Below, piece after piece: positions 17,285 to 26,002 of a DNA stretch of 64,000 nucleotides. The notes below the pieces were generated by a model. It ran no database searches. It saw nothing but the letters and a program-made list of their open reading frames with translations, and was not told where the DNA came from. Position 1 is the stretch's first letter, and every line of letters starts with the position of its first letter. The stretch is from JAICKM01 sp050998805 (GTDB taxonomy: Bacteria; Chloroflexota; Chloroflexia; QHBQ01; JAICKM01). The DNA lies in NCBI GenBank assembly GCA_050998805.1, contig JBPCPV010000011.1, positions 5,242-69,241 of the forward strand, given 5' to 3'. The position numbers and the translations under genes are program-made.

Positions 17285-18803
17285 CACCCGGCCTCTAACA
17301 CGTTTCGCGCCGCCTGCCATCTTGATCGGCCTGATCTGCCTGCTCGCATGGCGGGTACAGTACGCTGTGGACCAGGAGGTGAGCCTGCTGCCCTGGCTGA
17401 TGGGGCGCGGCTGGGTACTCTACCGAGATATGATCGACCAGCACCCGCCGCTGCTGCCGGCGCTTCTCGCGTTGCTCGGCGCGAGCGACCCCGGCCTGCC
17501 GCTCCACCTGGTGATCATCGGCCTGTTGGCCGTCACGCTGGAGCTGGCCTATGCTCTTGCCGCACGCCTCGCGGGCCGGTTGGCGGGGCTGGGCGCGGCG
17601 CTGCTCACGGCGACCTGGGGCCTACCCTTCGACTCTCTTCACCTCTGGTACGATGGCGCGCTCGCGCCGATCTATCTCGGTGTAGGCTGTTTGGCGGCCG
17701 CTCACCTCTCCTCTACAAGGGTCGGGGAGATCGCATCGGGACGGGGCCGGGGGCTTAGGACGGCGCTGGTCATCGGCTTGCTGCTGGGGCTGGGGGTGCT
17801 GATCAAGCAGCACGCGGCGGGCGCGGTGCCGTTTGTGGGGGCGGGGATGGCGTTCTCGGAGCGCGGCTCGTGGCAGAGGGTCGGGGCGTATGCCGTCGGG
17901 GTGGTATCTCCGGCGGCGGTAGCTGCCGCCCTGCTCTGGTTCCAGGGGGCGGCTGGAGAGGCGTGGTACTGGGCGGTGGTGTATAACCTAACCGGGAACT
18001 ACCCGGCTGCCGCAGGTCTGCCGATGCCGGCGAGCGAGTGGGGGCTGGCGGCGGCGCTCTTTTTGCCAGCAGTTGCGCTCCTGCTGATCGGTGGCCGGTA
18101 CGCCTGGCGGGACGCTGCCGGAGGTAGGCTGCTTGTCGCGCGTGCGCTCGTGGCGGGGGGGCTGCTGCTGGCGGCGACGCTGCCGGCCTGGCCCCGCTAC
18201 GGGCGCTACCATTTGCAGGCCGCCGTGCCGCTGCTGGCGGTGGCAGCTGCCGTCGCGGCGGTACAGATCGCGGCGGTCTGGCACGAGGGAGGGTTGCGCG
18301 GGCGGCTGGTCGCCGGGGCGGGGCTGCTCTTGCTCTCGGTCTACGCCGTGACTGGGGCCGACCAGTCGGCGAAGGCGCTCGGCTACGTGAGCTTGTCCGA
18401 AGCGCCGTCGGCACCGTATGCAGCGACTTTGCCGGGCTTGCGGGCCTGCGTGGACGCGCACGCCCCACCCGGTACACCGATCTTCCTATACGGCCTCGAC
18501 GCGATGCTCTACCGGGTTCTCGAGCGCGAGCCGACACGTCCCTGGGCACCTCAATTGCCCTGGATCATGGCGGCGGGCGACACGCAGGCTCGGTGGTGGG
18601 CGGGGATGGAGGCGGCGCGCCCACCCGTCGCGCTGGTCTCCGGCAGCGGCTGGGACAGCTCGCCGGGGCCGAGCATGGACAGCGGAGAGGGACGGCTGCG
18701 CTACCACTACCGCGCTGTCGGGCGCTTCGCGGTCGCGGTCTATCCGGGCGCTCCGCCTTACGATGTGGTCTGCCTGGTGAGGAGCGAGAGTGCGGGCCGT
18801 TGA
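17277..18803 (+). CDS. Polytopic membrane protein with GT39-like loop motif, 4a of the array
   Basis: A 508-aa membrane protein starting at a GTG that overlaps the previous gene by 8 nt. The first loop reads GWVLYRDMIDQHPPLLPALL; the YRD..D.HPP pattern is characteristic of GT39/GT83-type lipid-linked sugar transferases. About ten hydrophobic segments follow, then a C-terminal soluble part (about 375-508) with YGLDAMLYRVL. The enzyme class is inferred from this motif and from the neighbours. It overlaps the next gene by 14 nt. Confidence 0.76.
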   Translation: MNNTRPLTRFAPPAILIGLICLLAWRVQYAVDQEVSLLPWLMGRGWVLYRDMIDQHPPLLPALLALLGASDPGLPLHLVIIGLLAVTLELAYALAARLAGRLAGLGAALLTATWGLPFDSLHLWYDGALAPIYLGVGCLAAAHLSSTRVGEIASGRGRGLRTALVIGLLLGLGVLIKQHAAGAVPFVGAGMAFSERGSWQRVGAYAVGVVSPAAVAAALLWFQGAAGEAWYWAVVYNLTGNYPAAAGLPMPASEWGLAAALFLPAVALLLIGGRYAWRDAAGGRLLVARALVAGGLLLAATLPAWPRYGRYHLQAAVPLLAVAAAVAAVQIAAVWHEGGLRGRLVAGAGLLLLSVYAVTGADQSAKALGYVSLSEAPSAPYAATLPGLRACVDAHAPPGTPIFLYGLDAMLYRVLEREPTRPWAPQLPWIMAAGDTQARWWAGMEAARPPVALVSGSGWDSSPGPSMDSGEGRLRYHYRAVGRFAVAVYPGAPPYDVVCLVRSESAGR

Positions 18804-20409
18804 CCGGCGGACGGCCCTGGCGGCCATCGTGCTGCTCGGCGCGGCTGCGCGCTTCTGGAACCTCGATTGGGACGGCGGCGCATACATCCTCCACCCCGAC
18901 GAATGGGCGCTCAACGAGACGGTGCGGCACCTCGGCCCCGACCTGAACCCGCACTTCTTCTACTACGGCTCGCTGCCGATCTACCTCTACCGGGCCACGG
19001 CGGAACTGCTGCGTATGCTCACCGGGCTGGACTGGTTAGCCACCGAGCGGTTGGCGCTGATCGGGCGGTCTTGGTCGGCGCTGGCGAGCACGGCGATGCT
19101 GCCGTTACTCTTCCTGGTAGGGCGGCGGCTCTGGGGGGATCGGGCGGGGCTGTTGGCGGCAGGCTGCACGGCAGGGGCAGCGCTGCTGATACAGGCGGCG
19201 CACTTCGGCACGGTGGACAGCGCCGTCGCGCTGGCGGGGATTCTGCTGCTCTGGGCGGGCCTGCACATAGCCGACGGCGGCGGGCCGAGGTGGTATGCCC
19301 TGAGTGGGGCTGTGCTGGGGTTGGCGACAGCAACCAAGCTGACTGCGGCTTCGTTCGCGCTGCTGCCGTTGCTCGCCTGGGCCTACGCCGCGCCCCGCCG
19401 CCCGTCCCGGCTATTGCTGCTCGGCGGCGTCGCCACAGGGATGACGTTGCTCGCCGCGCCCTACTATCTGCTGGCCTGGGCGGAACTCTGGGACGCGATC
19501 AGGGCGCAGAGCGACGAGTTGAGCGGCGGGTACAAACTCCCCTACACTTGGCAGTTCATCGGCAGCACGCCGTATCTCTTCGAGCTGCGGAACCTGGTCG
19601 TCTGGGGGTTGGGGCTGCCGCTCGGCACGGCGGCGCTCGGCGGCTGGGCGTGGGCGCTCTGGGAGGCCACGCGTAGGCGAACCGCCTTGTTGCTTTTGCT
19701 GGCCGCATGGCCCACACTCTACCTGCTCTATATCGGCACCTGGGAGGTGCGGTTTGTGCGGCACACGCTGCCGCTGGTGCCCTTCTGTTGCCTGTTTGCC
19801 GCCGGGGGCGCGGTCGCTCTCTGCCGGAGGCTGGGGCAGACGGGTCGTGCAGGCCGCCTCCTGGGGCGGGCGACGGTGGTCGCGATTGGCGGGGGCGGTG
19901 CCGCCTGGGGTCTGGCGGTGTTGGCGATCTACAGCACAGCTGACACGCGCCTGGCGGCCTCGACGTGGATGCGGGCCAACCTGCCGCCGGGCACCCGGCT
20001 GGTGATCGAGGACAAAAACACCTTGCTGCCGGTGCCGAAGGGAGGACCGTATCGCTACGTCGTGACGCCGACGCTCGCGCCCGACACGCCAACCAAGCTC
20101 GGCACGCTGGCGGCGGACCTGGCGGCGGGCGAATTCTTGGTGGTGCCTGATCGCCGCTGGTCGGCGGTGATGCCCCGACTGCCCGACTACCCGCTCACCG
20201 GGCGCTACTACCGGCTGCTGCACGCCGGCGGCCTCGGCTACGCCCCCGCCGCGACCTTCGCCGACCCGCCGCGCCTCGGCCCATTCGCCTGGAACGACGA
20301 CAGTGCCGAGGAGACGTTCCAGGTCTTCGATCACCCGACGGTGCAGATCTTCCGCAACACGGGGCATTTCTCAGAGGCAGAGTTGCGCGCGTTGCTCGCT
20401 GGCCCTTAG
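18790..20409 (+). CDS. GT-C fold membrane glycosyltransferase (PMT-like), last of the array
   Basis: A 539-aa polytopic membrane protein starting at a GTG inside the upstream gene. The N-terminal loop carries ILHPDEWALNETV with the acidic pair expected at the active site. HFGTVDSAVAL mirrors the HYLTNDLTM element of the first gene in the array, so these two are probably the closest paralogues. Hydrophobic helices span about residues 5-370, followed by a soluble C-terminal domain. It ends 6 nt before the convergent DEAD-box gene. With the three preceding genes it probably builds a surface glycan or glycosylates exported proteins. Confidence 0.8.
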   Translation: MRAVDRRTALAAIVLLGAAARFWNLDWDGGAYILHPDEWALNETVRHLGPDLNPHFFYYGSLPIYLYRATAELLRMLTGLDWLATERLALIGRSWSALASTAMLPLLFLVGRRLWGDRAGLLAAGCTAGAALLIQAAHFGTVDSAVALAGILLLWAGLHIADGGGPRWYALSGAVLGLATATKLTAASFALLPLLAWAYAAPRRPSRLLLLGGVATGMTLLAAPYYLLAWAELWDAIRAQSDELSGGYKLPYTWQFIGSTPYLFELRNLVVWGLGLPLGTAALGGWAWALWEATRRRTALLLLLAAWPTLYLLYIGTWEVRFVRHTLPLVPFCCLFAAGGAVALCRRLGQTGRAGRLLGRATVVAIGGGGAAWGLAVLAIYSTADTRLAASTWMRANLPPGTRLVIEDKNTLLPVPKGGPYRYVVTPTLAPDTPTKLGTLAADLAAGEFLVVPDRRWSAVMPRLPDYPLTGRYYRLLHAGGLGYAPAATFADPPRLGPFAWNDDSAEETFQVFDHPTVQIFRNTGHFSEAELRALLAGP

Positions 20410-20415
20410 AAGGCT

Positions 20416-21567
20416 CTACGCCCGCTTTGCCGCAGGCTCGAACTCCTCTGCCACCGTGGTCGCCGTGGCGGCCCAGCTCCACTGCATCTTTATCTTGAGG
20501 CTGCGCTCGATCATCTTCATGATCGGCAGATCCTGGACGACGACGAGGGAGACTGCGGCCCCGGTCTTCTGGGCGCGCGCTGTCCGCCCGACGCGGTGAA
20601 CGTAGTCCTCCACGGTCTGGGGCACATCGTAGTTGACGACGTGGGTCACGTCGAGGATGTCGAGGCCGCGTGCCGCGATGTCGGTGGCTACCAGGATCGG
20701 GGAGTCGCCGTCCTTGAAGGCGTCGAGGGCGCGCAGCCGCTCTTCGAGCGAAAGGTCGCCGTGCAGCGCCACGTTCGGCACGTTGCGAGCACGCAGAGCG
20801 CGGTGGAGATCATCCACATCGCGCTTGGTACGCACGAACACCAGCACGCGCTCGGCCCCGGGCGCTTTGAGCACACGCAGCAGCGCAGGCAGCTTGTTGT
20901 TGTCGGCGATCATTGTCACAGACTGGGTTACGGTGGCGACGGTGCTGATCGGCGGGTCCACGCTGGCTGTCACTGGGTCGCGCAGCAGGCGGGTCGCCAA
21001 CGGCCTGATCGCCGGCGGCAGCGTTGCCGAGAAGAAGAGCGACTGGCAATGGCCCGGCAGGTGGGAGACGAGCTGCTGCACATCGGGCAGGAAGCCGAGG
21101 TCGAGCATCCGGTCCACTTCGTCGAGCACGAACGCCTGCACATCCCTGATACTAAGCTGCCTGCGGCGGATCAGGTCGAGCAGGCGACCCGGCGTGCCGA
21201 TCACGACCTGCGCGCCTCCGCGCAACTGGTCAACCTGGTCGCGCATACTCGCGCCACCGACAATGACCGCGAAGCGCACCTGCATGAACTGGGCGTAGCC
21301 GCGGATTTCGTCTTCGACCTGGTAGGCCAGCTCGCGGGTGGGGACGACGATCAGGGTATGGAGGCCGTCTGCTGCGGCGATCCGGTCGAGCAGCGGCAGG
21401 ACGAAGGCGGCTGTCTTGCCGGAGCCGGTCTGTGCGCTGCCTAGCACGTCACGGCCTTCGAGTACGGCCCCGATCACTTCCTGCTGGATGGGGGTCGGCG
21501 TGATATGCTCACGCGCTGCAATGCCCGCCTGCAAGGCGGGGCTGAGATTAAAATCTGTAAAGCGCAA
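20416..21567 (-). CDS. DEAD-box ATP-dependent RNA helicase (RhlE-like)
   Basis: A 383-aa superfamily 2 RNA helicase. Motifs in order: Q motif (TPTPIQQEVI), I AQTGSGKT, Ia PTRELA, Ib TPGRLLDL, II DEVD (in place of DEAD), III SAT, IV VLVFVRTK, V ATDIAARGLDI, VI HRVGRTAR. All catalytic motifs are present; the DEVD variant keeps the Asp-Glu pair needed for catalysis. It unwinds short RNA duplexes in ribosome assembly or RNA turnover. Starts at TTG (21567) with AAAGGA upstream. A plausible sigma70 promoter gives a leader of about 95 nt, as is common for cold-induced DEAD-box genes. An IS66-type element sits immediately upstream of the promoter. Confidence 0.93.
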   Translation of the reverse strand: MRFTDFNLSPALQAGIAAREHITPTPIQQEVIGAVLEGRDVLGSAQTGSGKTAAFVLPLLDRIAAADGLHTLIVVPTRELAYQVEDEIRGYAQFMQVRFAVIVGGASMRDQVDQLRGGAQVVIGTPGRLLDLIRRRQLSIRDVQAFVLDEVDRMLDLGFLPDVQQLVSHLPGHCQSLFFSATLPPAIRPLATRLLRDPVTASVDPPISTVATVTQSVTMIADNNKLPALLRVLKAPGAERVLVFVRTKRDVDDLHRALRARNVPNVALHGDLSLEERLRALDAFKDGDSPILVATDIAARGLDILDVTHVVNYDVPQTVEDYVHRVGRTARAQKTGAAVSLVVVQDLPIMKMIERSLKIKMQWSWAATATTVAEEFEPAAKRA

Positions 21568-21668
21568 TCGGGCGCGTCCTTTCTATGGCCCTCGGATGTG
21601 GGGGTCTGTGGGAGTGGATGTGTGAAAATAACTTCGCTTGTTCTAACCGTCTTAACATTATCTCTTAA

Positions 21669-21697
21669 AGTATACCCGAAACGGGTGTGTAAAGCAA
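21669..21697 (-). promoter_or_regulatory. Putative sigma70 promoter for the DEAD-box gene
   Basis: Minus strand: TTGCTT (21692-21697), 17 nt, TATACT (21669-21674). It would give an unusually long leader of about 95 nt. Confidence 0.5.
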
Positions 21698-21725
21698 GAT
21701 TCCTAGCTGAGGCAAGGCGGGTACT

Positions 21726-23232
21726 GTACATGTCTAGCGTCTGATGCGACGAGCTTAGGGAGGCACCAACGATGGAGGCGAGGCCCCGAATTGTTGCAAC
21801 TGGATAAAATAGTCCAAGATGCTCACCGCTTGCTGGCGGCACGTCGCCAGCAGGCTAGCCAAGATACTGTGCGCCTCTGCTCCCCCGTCCGTGCGGTTAC
21901 AGCCGCCCGTCTTGCGCGTCAGCACCCCCGGCCGCAATTGCCGCTCTGCCAGGTTGTTTGTAGCGTCCAGTTCTTCCCAGTACAAAAAGCGCAACAGGTC
22001 CTCTCGGTGCTTGCGCAACCGGGCCGCCAAGCGAGCATTATCCGCATCGCGCCATCGCCTCTTCGGCCCCAGCAGACTGTCCAAGCCCGCTTCCAACTCG
22101 TCCGTCGCGGCTTCATATGCCTCACTACGCAAGTCGCTCGCCCCCGCCTTCAAGACCAAAGCCTCGCGCAATACCTCGACGACGGCCTCGGCAAACTTGC
22201 GGGCGCGCCCCCTCTTGGTCAGCGTGAGTTCCCGCAACTCTCTCAGCAGGTGGGCCACGCATTTCTGCGCCAGCCAGCCCTCCAGCGCCGAGGCGTCATA
22301 GGCAATAAAGCAATCGCTCACCAGTACACCTGCGAAAGACCGCCCCAGGATCTCGAGGATTACCTCGTGGCCCCGAGAGGTCTTGACCGTGTAGAGAGTG
22401 ACCTTGCTGTCACAAAATACCCAGAGCCAGGCGGACAAAGCCCCAATGCGCCAGCCGGTTTCGTCGGCATGCACAACCCAGCTAGCGCGCAGAGCCGCCA
22501 TCAATTCCTCATAGACCGGCTGCGCCTTTGCTGCAAGGCGGGTATCGGCCTGGCTCAAGCCGCCGCGCGTCGTCTCCAATCCAAACTCATCACGAAAGAG
22601 TTCGACTATCTTGCCGTAGGAAGCACCGAAGCGGTGATGCAGATCGGCCGCGAGTGCCTTGATGCGGGGGCCGAAGACGACGCCGGCCGCGCCATGGGCA
22701 GTCGAGATTTGCTCAGGGTGCGTGGAATGGACGCGCTTCCCACAGCCGGCACACTGCCCACTCTCGGTGAGAAAGCGTGTGACGACGGGGGCCACCGCCG
22801 GGATGTCGATCTGGAACTGCTCGTGGGTTTGGCGCTCGGTGAGGGGGCCGGCACACTCCGGACAGGCGGGCAAGCCTACTTGGTGCTCGATATGCACTTG
22901 GGGCGGGGTGGGGCGGCGGGCAAAGCGGCCTTGCCCTGGCCGGCGGCCCGGCTTTTGGGGTCGGCTTTGCGCGCTCGGCGGGCAAAGGGAGTGGCCTGGC
23001 GCTTGCCGGCGCGCTGTGCGGCGGCCAATTCGGCTTCCAACTCGGCGATGCGGACGTCACGGGCTGCAAGTTTGGCTTGCAGCGTTGCAAGTTGGGCTTC
23101 GAGGGTGGCTATCCTCCGGTCGCGGGGATCTTCGATTGGCAGCGGATCAGCATTCATACGAAACAATTCTACCGAAAAGTGGGCGAGGAGCGCAAGTCGC
23201 TGGGTGATCCCCGCTACGCGCTAAACATGTAC
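21726..23232 (-). mobile_element. IS66-family insertion sequence (ISBst12-like), frameshifted copy
   Basis: A 1507-bp element bounded by imperfect inverted repeats: GTACATGTCTAGCG at 21726-21739 and CGCTAAACATGTAC at 23219-23232. It carries only a TnpC-type transposase, as in the ISBst12 subgroup, which lacks tnpA and tnpB. A second copy with the same ends lies at 62450-64000. No clear 8-bp target duplication flanks this copy, and the transposase reading frame is broken, so it is probably immobile. Confidence 0.85.
21755..23166 (-). pseudogene. IS66 transposase, interrupted by a one-base frameshift
   Basis: The N-terminal part (from ATG 23166, MFRMNADPLPIEDP, coiled-coil region) is in a different frame from the main part (from 22897 to 21755). 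Against the intact copy at 62516 the sequence lacks one base near 22950, where the intact copy has CCCACAAAAG and this one CCCCAAAAG. The distal part keeps the zinc finger (CPECAGPL, CAGCGKR) and the DDE residues (HADETGWR, VSDCFIAYD, NNLAERQLRP). An internal ATG at 22897 could still produce the C-terminal part. Confidence 0.85.
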
Positions 23233-23249
23233 TGATGAGTCATCTCACC

Positions 23250-23492
23250 TTACCCCTTGCCGTCTCCGCTAGGGAAAAGCTCATTAACGGATACGCCAAG
23301 GGAAGAAGAAATGCGTAAAAGATTTAGCACGGAAATATTGCGCTCACCACGTTCTACAGCACCCACATAAGTGCGATGTAGCCCGCATTGAGAAGCTAAC
23401 TCTTCTTGCGACCAACCTCTAGCGTACCTGAGTTCCCGAACACGGAGGCCCAGCCGCTTAAGAAACAGCTTTTGCTCGTGACCCAGGCTCAT
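23250..23492 (-). CDS. XRE-family transcriptional regulator (HTH)
   Basis: An 80-aa single-domain Cro/C1-type helix-turn-helix protein. The HTH spans about residues 13-68: VRELRYARGWSQEELASQCG, HRTYVGAVERGERN and LLRISSSLGVSVNELF. No effector domain is attached. Proteins of this size often regulate neighbouring restriction or mobile genes, but its neighbours are an IS element and a sugar kinase, so no target can be assigned. It ends 17 nt from the IS boundary, which may have separated it from a former partner. No clear ribosome site precedes the ATG. Confidence 0.85.
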   Translation of the reverse strand: MSLGHEQKLFLKRLGLRVRELRYARGWSQEELASQCGLHRTYVGAVERGERNISVLNLLRISSSLGVSVNELFPSGDGKG

Positions 23493-23583
23493 AGCTAGAA
23501 TACTGCCGCAAAGATGCTGTTATGTCTACAGCCGATAAGTAGCACCGGCATGTAAAAACCGGTTCCGCGTGAAGAGTAGTCCC

Positions 23584-25083
23584 TCACGTCGCGCCGATGA
23601 GCAGCCTGTACAACTCCCTCTGGCGCTCCACCGCGCGGCGGTAGAGGTCTTCATGCTCAGGGTGTGGTGTGTAGGTCGTGCCGGTCGCGCCGGGTAGGTC
23701 GCCGGCGTGGGTGATCGCGTCTAGCTGCTCGAGCGCCAGCAGCGCGTTCCCACGGCTGCTGGCCTCGGCCTCGCCGGAGGCGACGACCGGCAGGCCGAGC
23801 ACATCGGCCATGATCTGCATCCAGGCTGGGGAGTGGAGCAGCCCGGCCCCGCTTGCGACGAAGTGGTGCGCCTGGTGTGCCTGGGGTCTCAGCCCCTCGA
23901 AGATCAGCGCGAAACGATATGCGACCGCCTCCAGCCCCGCGCGCAATATCTCCGGTGCGGTCGTCGGCAGGCGCAGCCCGCTGATCGTCGCCGAGGCATC
24001 GGCTGCCCAGCCGGGGCTTCGTTCTCCGGCGAAGAAGGGCAGCACTGTCAGGCCGTGGCCGTCGGGCGGCAGGCGCGCCACCTCGCCCTCGATGTCGGTC
24101 AGGTAGGCCAGGTTCAGGTGATGGAGCATCCAGTCGTAGAGGTTGCCGCCGTTGCTCAATGCCCCGCCGAGCAGCGCCCGCTTGCGGTCCACCCGGTAGA
24201 TCCAGAGGCCGGTCGGCAGCGTATCAGGCTCGGCTGCCGGCACGACGCGCATCGCGCCGCTGGTGCCGACGGTGAGCGCGATCTGCTCCGGCGTGGCGCA
24301 ACCGCTGCCGAGGTTCGCGGTCGCGCCGTCGCCTACCGTCGGCAGCCAGGGCAGCGCGGCCAGCGCCGGCCAGCGCCCTGCGTACTCTTTCGTCAGCCCG
24401 CAGAGCGTGTCGGGCAGGTCCACCAGCGGAGAGAGCTGCTCCTCGCGGACCGGCAGCAGCGCAAGCGTCTCCGCGTCCCAGGCGAGCGTCTTACGGTTGA
24501 GCATCCCGGTCCACGACGCGACCGAGAGTGAGCAGGCGCGCTTCCCGAAGAACCGGAGGTAGACATACTCGCCGAGGGACATCCAGTATTGCGTGCGCCG
24601 CATCACGTCGGGCGCTGTGCGGGCCAGCCAAAGGAAGCGCGGCGGCAGGTAGCTGGTGTGTATCACCGTGCCGGTGCGCTGGTGCCACGCCTCGGGGTCA
24701 ACGCGCTTCCGCAGGGCCTCGGTGTCGGCGGCGGAGCGCGTGTCGGCCCAGAAGTAGACCGGGGTGGTCGGCTGCCCCGCATCGTCCACCCCGAGCAGGT
24801 TGCTCACTAAGCTGCACGACGCCACCGCCCGGATCTCTCCGGCGAGCGGCCCGGCGGCCCGCAGCACTTGGTCAATCGCCGCCGATAGACTGTCGAGGAT
24901 CGCGTCCATGTTCGCCTCCACCCCGCCGTCGTCGGTCAGGTGGAGCGGGTAGGTCGTCTTCGCGGCCAGGCCGTCGAGGTCGCTTCCGCCTTCGTCGAAG
25001 ATCATCGCCCGTATGGACGACGACCCGATGTCGAGCGTCAGCACCAGCGGCGTTTTGGCTCGTTCGCGGGGGATTGTGGGCAT
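23584..25083 (-). CDS. FGGY-family carbohydrate kinase, gluconokinase-like
   Basis: A 499-aa FGGY kinase, cytoplasmic. Phosphate-binding motif LDIGSSSIRAMIFD at the N-terminus, substrate/ADP-binding core with VGDGATANLGSG (catalytic Asp) and GTSGAMRV, and the C-terminal ATPase elements (FVASGAGLLHSPAWMQIMAD, EAEASSRGNALLA). The pattern resembles gluconate/xylulose-type members. Gluconokinase is favoured because the pentose phosphate genes gnd, zwf and pgl lie in the same segment, where 6-phosphogluconate would be used; xylulokinase or another pentulose kinase cannot be excluded. Transcribed alone. Confidence 0.82.
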   Translation of the reverse strand: MPTIPRERAKTPLVLTLDIGSSSIRAMIFDEGGSDLDGLAAKTTYPLHLTDDGGVEANMDAILDSLSAAIDQVLRAAGPLAGEIRAVASCSLVSNLLGVDDAGQPTTPVYFWADTRSAADTEALRKRVDPEAWHQRTGTVIHTSYLPPRFLWLARTAPDVMRRTQYWMSLGEYVYLRFFGKRACSLSVASWTGMLNRKTLAWDAETLALLPVREEQLSPLVDLPDTLCGLTKEYAGRWPALAALPWLPTVGDGATANLGSGCATPEQIALTVGTSGAMRVVPAAEPDTLPTGLWIYRVDRKRALLGGALSNGGNLYDWMLHHLNLAYLTDIEGEVARLPPDGHGLTVLPFFAGERSPGWAADASATISGLRLPTTAPEILRAGLEAVAYRFALIFEGLRPQAHQAHHFVASGAGLLHSPAWMQIMADVLGLPVVASGEAEASSRGNALLALEQLDAITHAGDLPGATGTTYTPHPEHEDLYRRAVERQRELYRLLIGAT

Positions 25084-25100
25084 GGTGTCACCTCACGCTG

Positions 25101-25949
25101 CTATACCAGCGCCCCAACCAGATCTCCCGCCGTCGCGCTGCTCTGCTCCAGCCCCAACACCTGCTGCCGCGACGTGCAGCGCACCAGCGGCGTCTCGTCG
25201 CCGGCCCGTGTGATCTCCTGGCGGCACTCAAGCTGCTCGCCGTCGATTGTGCCGGAAAAGCGGACGGCGATCTCTAGCTCGTCGCCGGGCATGGCGGAAC
25301 GGGCATACTCAACAACGTACCAGACGCCCCGCAGCCGCAGCCCCGGCTTGCCCGGCGGCGCGAGCGGCAGCCCCGCCTCGTCCAGCGCATCGTCCCGCGC
25401 CTCGTCGAGCCAGGCCAGGTAGACCGTGTTGTTCGTGTGGCCCATCGAATCGGCCTCGTAGCGGCGGGTGCGGCGCGTGGCTGTGAACAGGCGTCCCTGC
25501 GCTGCGGCCGGCTCCACTGCCGGCGGGACGAGCAGCGGGTTCGGGGCCATCGTCTGGAACGTCTCGGTTATCTTGCGGTCGATCCCTTTGGGCACGAGCT
25601 TCACACGGTCCATGTAGACCCAATCCGCGCGTCCTGCGGCGATCGGCTCGCCGTCCGGCCCGCGCACCATATACTCGCGGCTCAACCGCACCCGCCCGAT
25701 GCTCGAAATCCAGCTCTCGACGGTCACGGCGTCCATATAGGCGATCCGGCCGAGCCGGGCAAGCGTCAGCCGGTGTATCACCCAGGCGGCGTTTTGCTCG
25801 GTGTACCAGGCGTTGCCGAAGCCTGCGGCGTCCGACGCCTCCCACGCCGTCTGCTCCATATACGCGGCGAGCATCTGCGTGGAGAGTTCGCCCCAGGCGT
25901 CCACCTCGTATGAGTGTACCTTGAAGTCGGCGGTGTAGCGATGCTCCAT
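25101..25949 (-). CDS. Acyl-ACP thioesterase-like double hot-dog protein
   Basis: A 282-aa protein with two hot-dog halves, of the FatA/FatB-like acyl-ACP thioesterase family. The first half contains SYEVDAWGELSTQMLAAYME and GRIAYMDAVTVESW; the second half contains RYEADSMGHTNNTVYLAWLDE, where the Asn-x-His-type element HTNNTVY is the usual catalytic neighbourhood. It would hydrolyse acyl-ACP to free fatty acid. Start ATG 25949 with AAGGGGAAGAG upstream. Divergent from the rhomboid gene. Confidence 0.85.
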   Translation of the reverse strand: MEHRYTADFKVHSYEVDAWGELSTQMLAAYMEQTAWEASDAAGFGNAWYTEQNAAWVIHRLTLARLGRIAYMDAVTVESWISSIGRVRLSREYMVRGPDGEPIAAGRADWVYMDRVKLVPKGIDRKITETFQTMAPNPLLVPPAVEPAAAQGRLFTATRRTRRYEADSMGHTNNTVYLAWLDEARDDALDEAGLPLAPPGKPGLRLRGVWYVVEYARSAMPGDELEIAVRFSGTIDGEQLECRQEITRAGDETPLVRCTSRQQVLGLEQSSATAGDLVGALV

Positions 25950-25991
25950 CTCTCTTCCCCTTCAGACTGGCACTATAACACAACTTGCCGC

Positions 25992-25997
25992 TATAAT
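25992..25997 (+). promoter_or_regulatory. TATAAT box placing the rhomboid transcript start at its ATG
   Basis: TATAAT ends 5 nt before the ATG at 26003 and no Shine-Dalgarno sequence lies between. The -35 region is weak, so a leaderless start is only probable. Confidence 0.4.
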
Positions 25998-26002
25998 GCA
26001 CC

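Noticed and set aside
21718..23240. 8-bp target duplication around the first IS66 copy
   Set aside because: CGGGTACT on the left and TGATGAGT on the right do not match; no duplication can be claimed.
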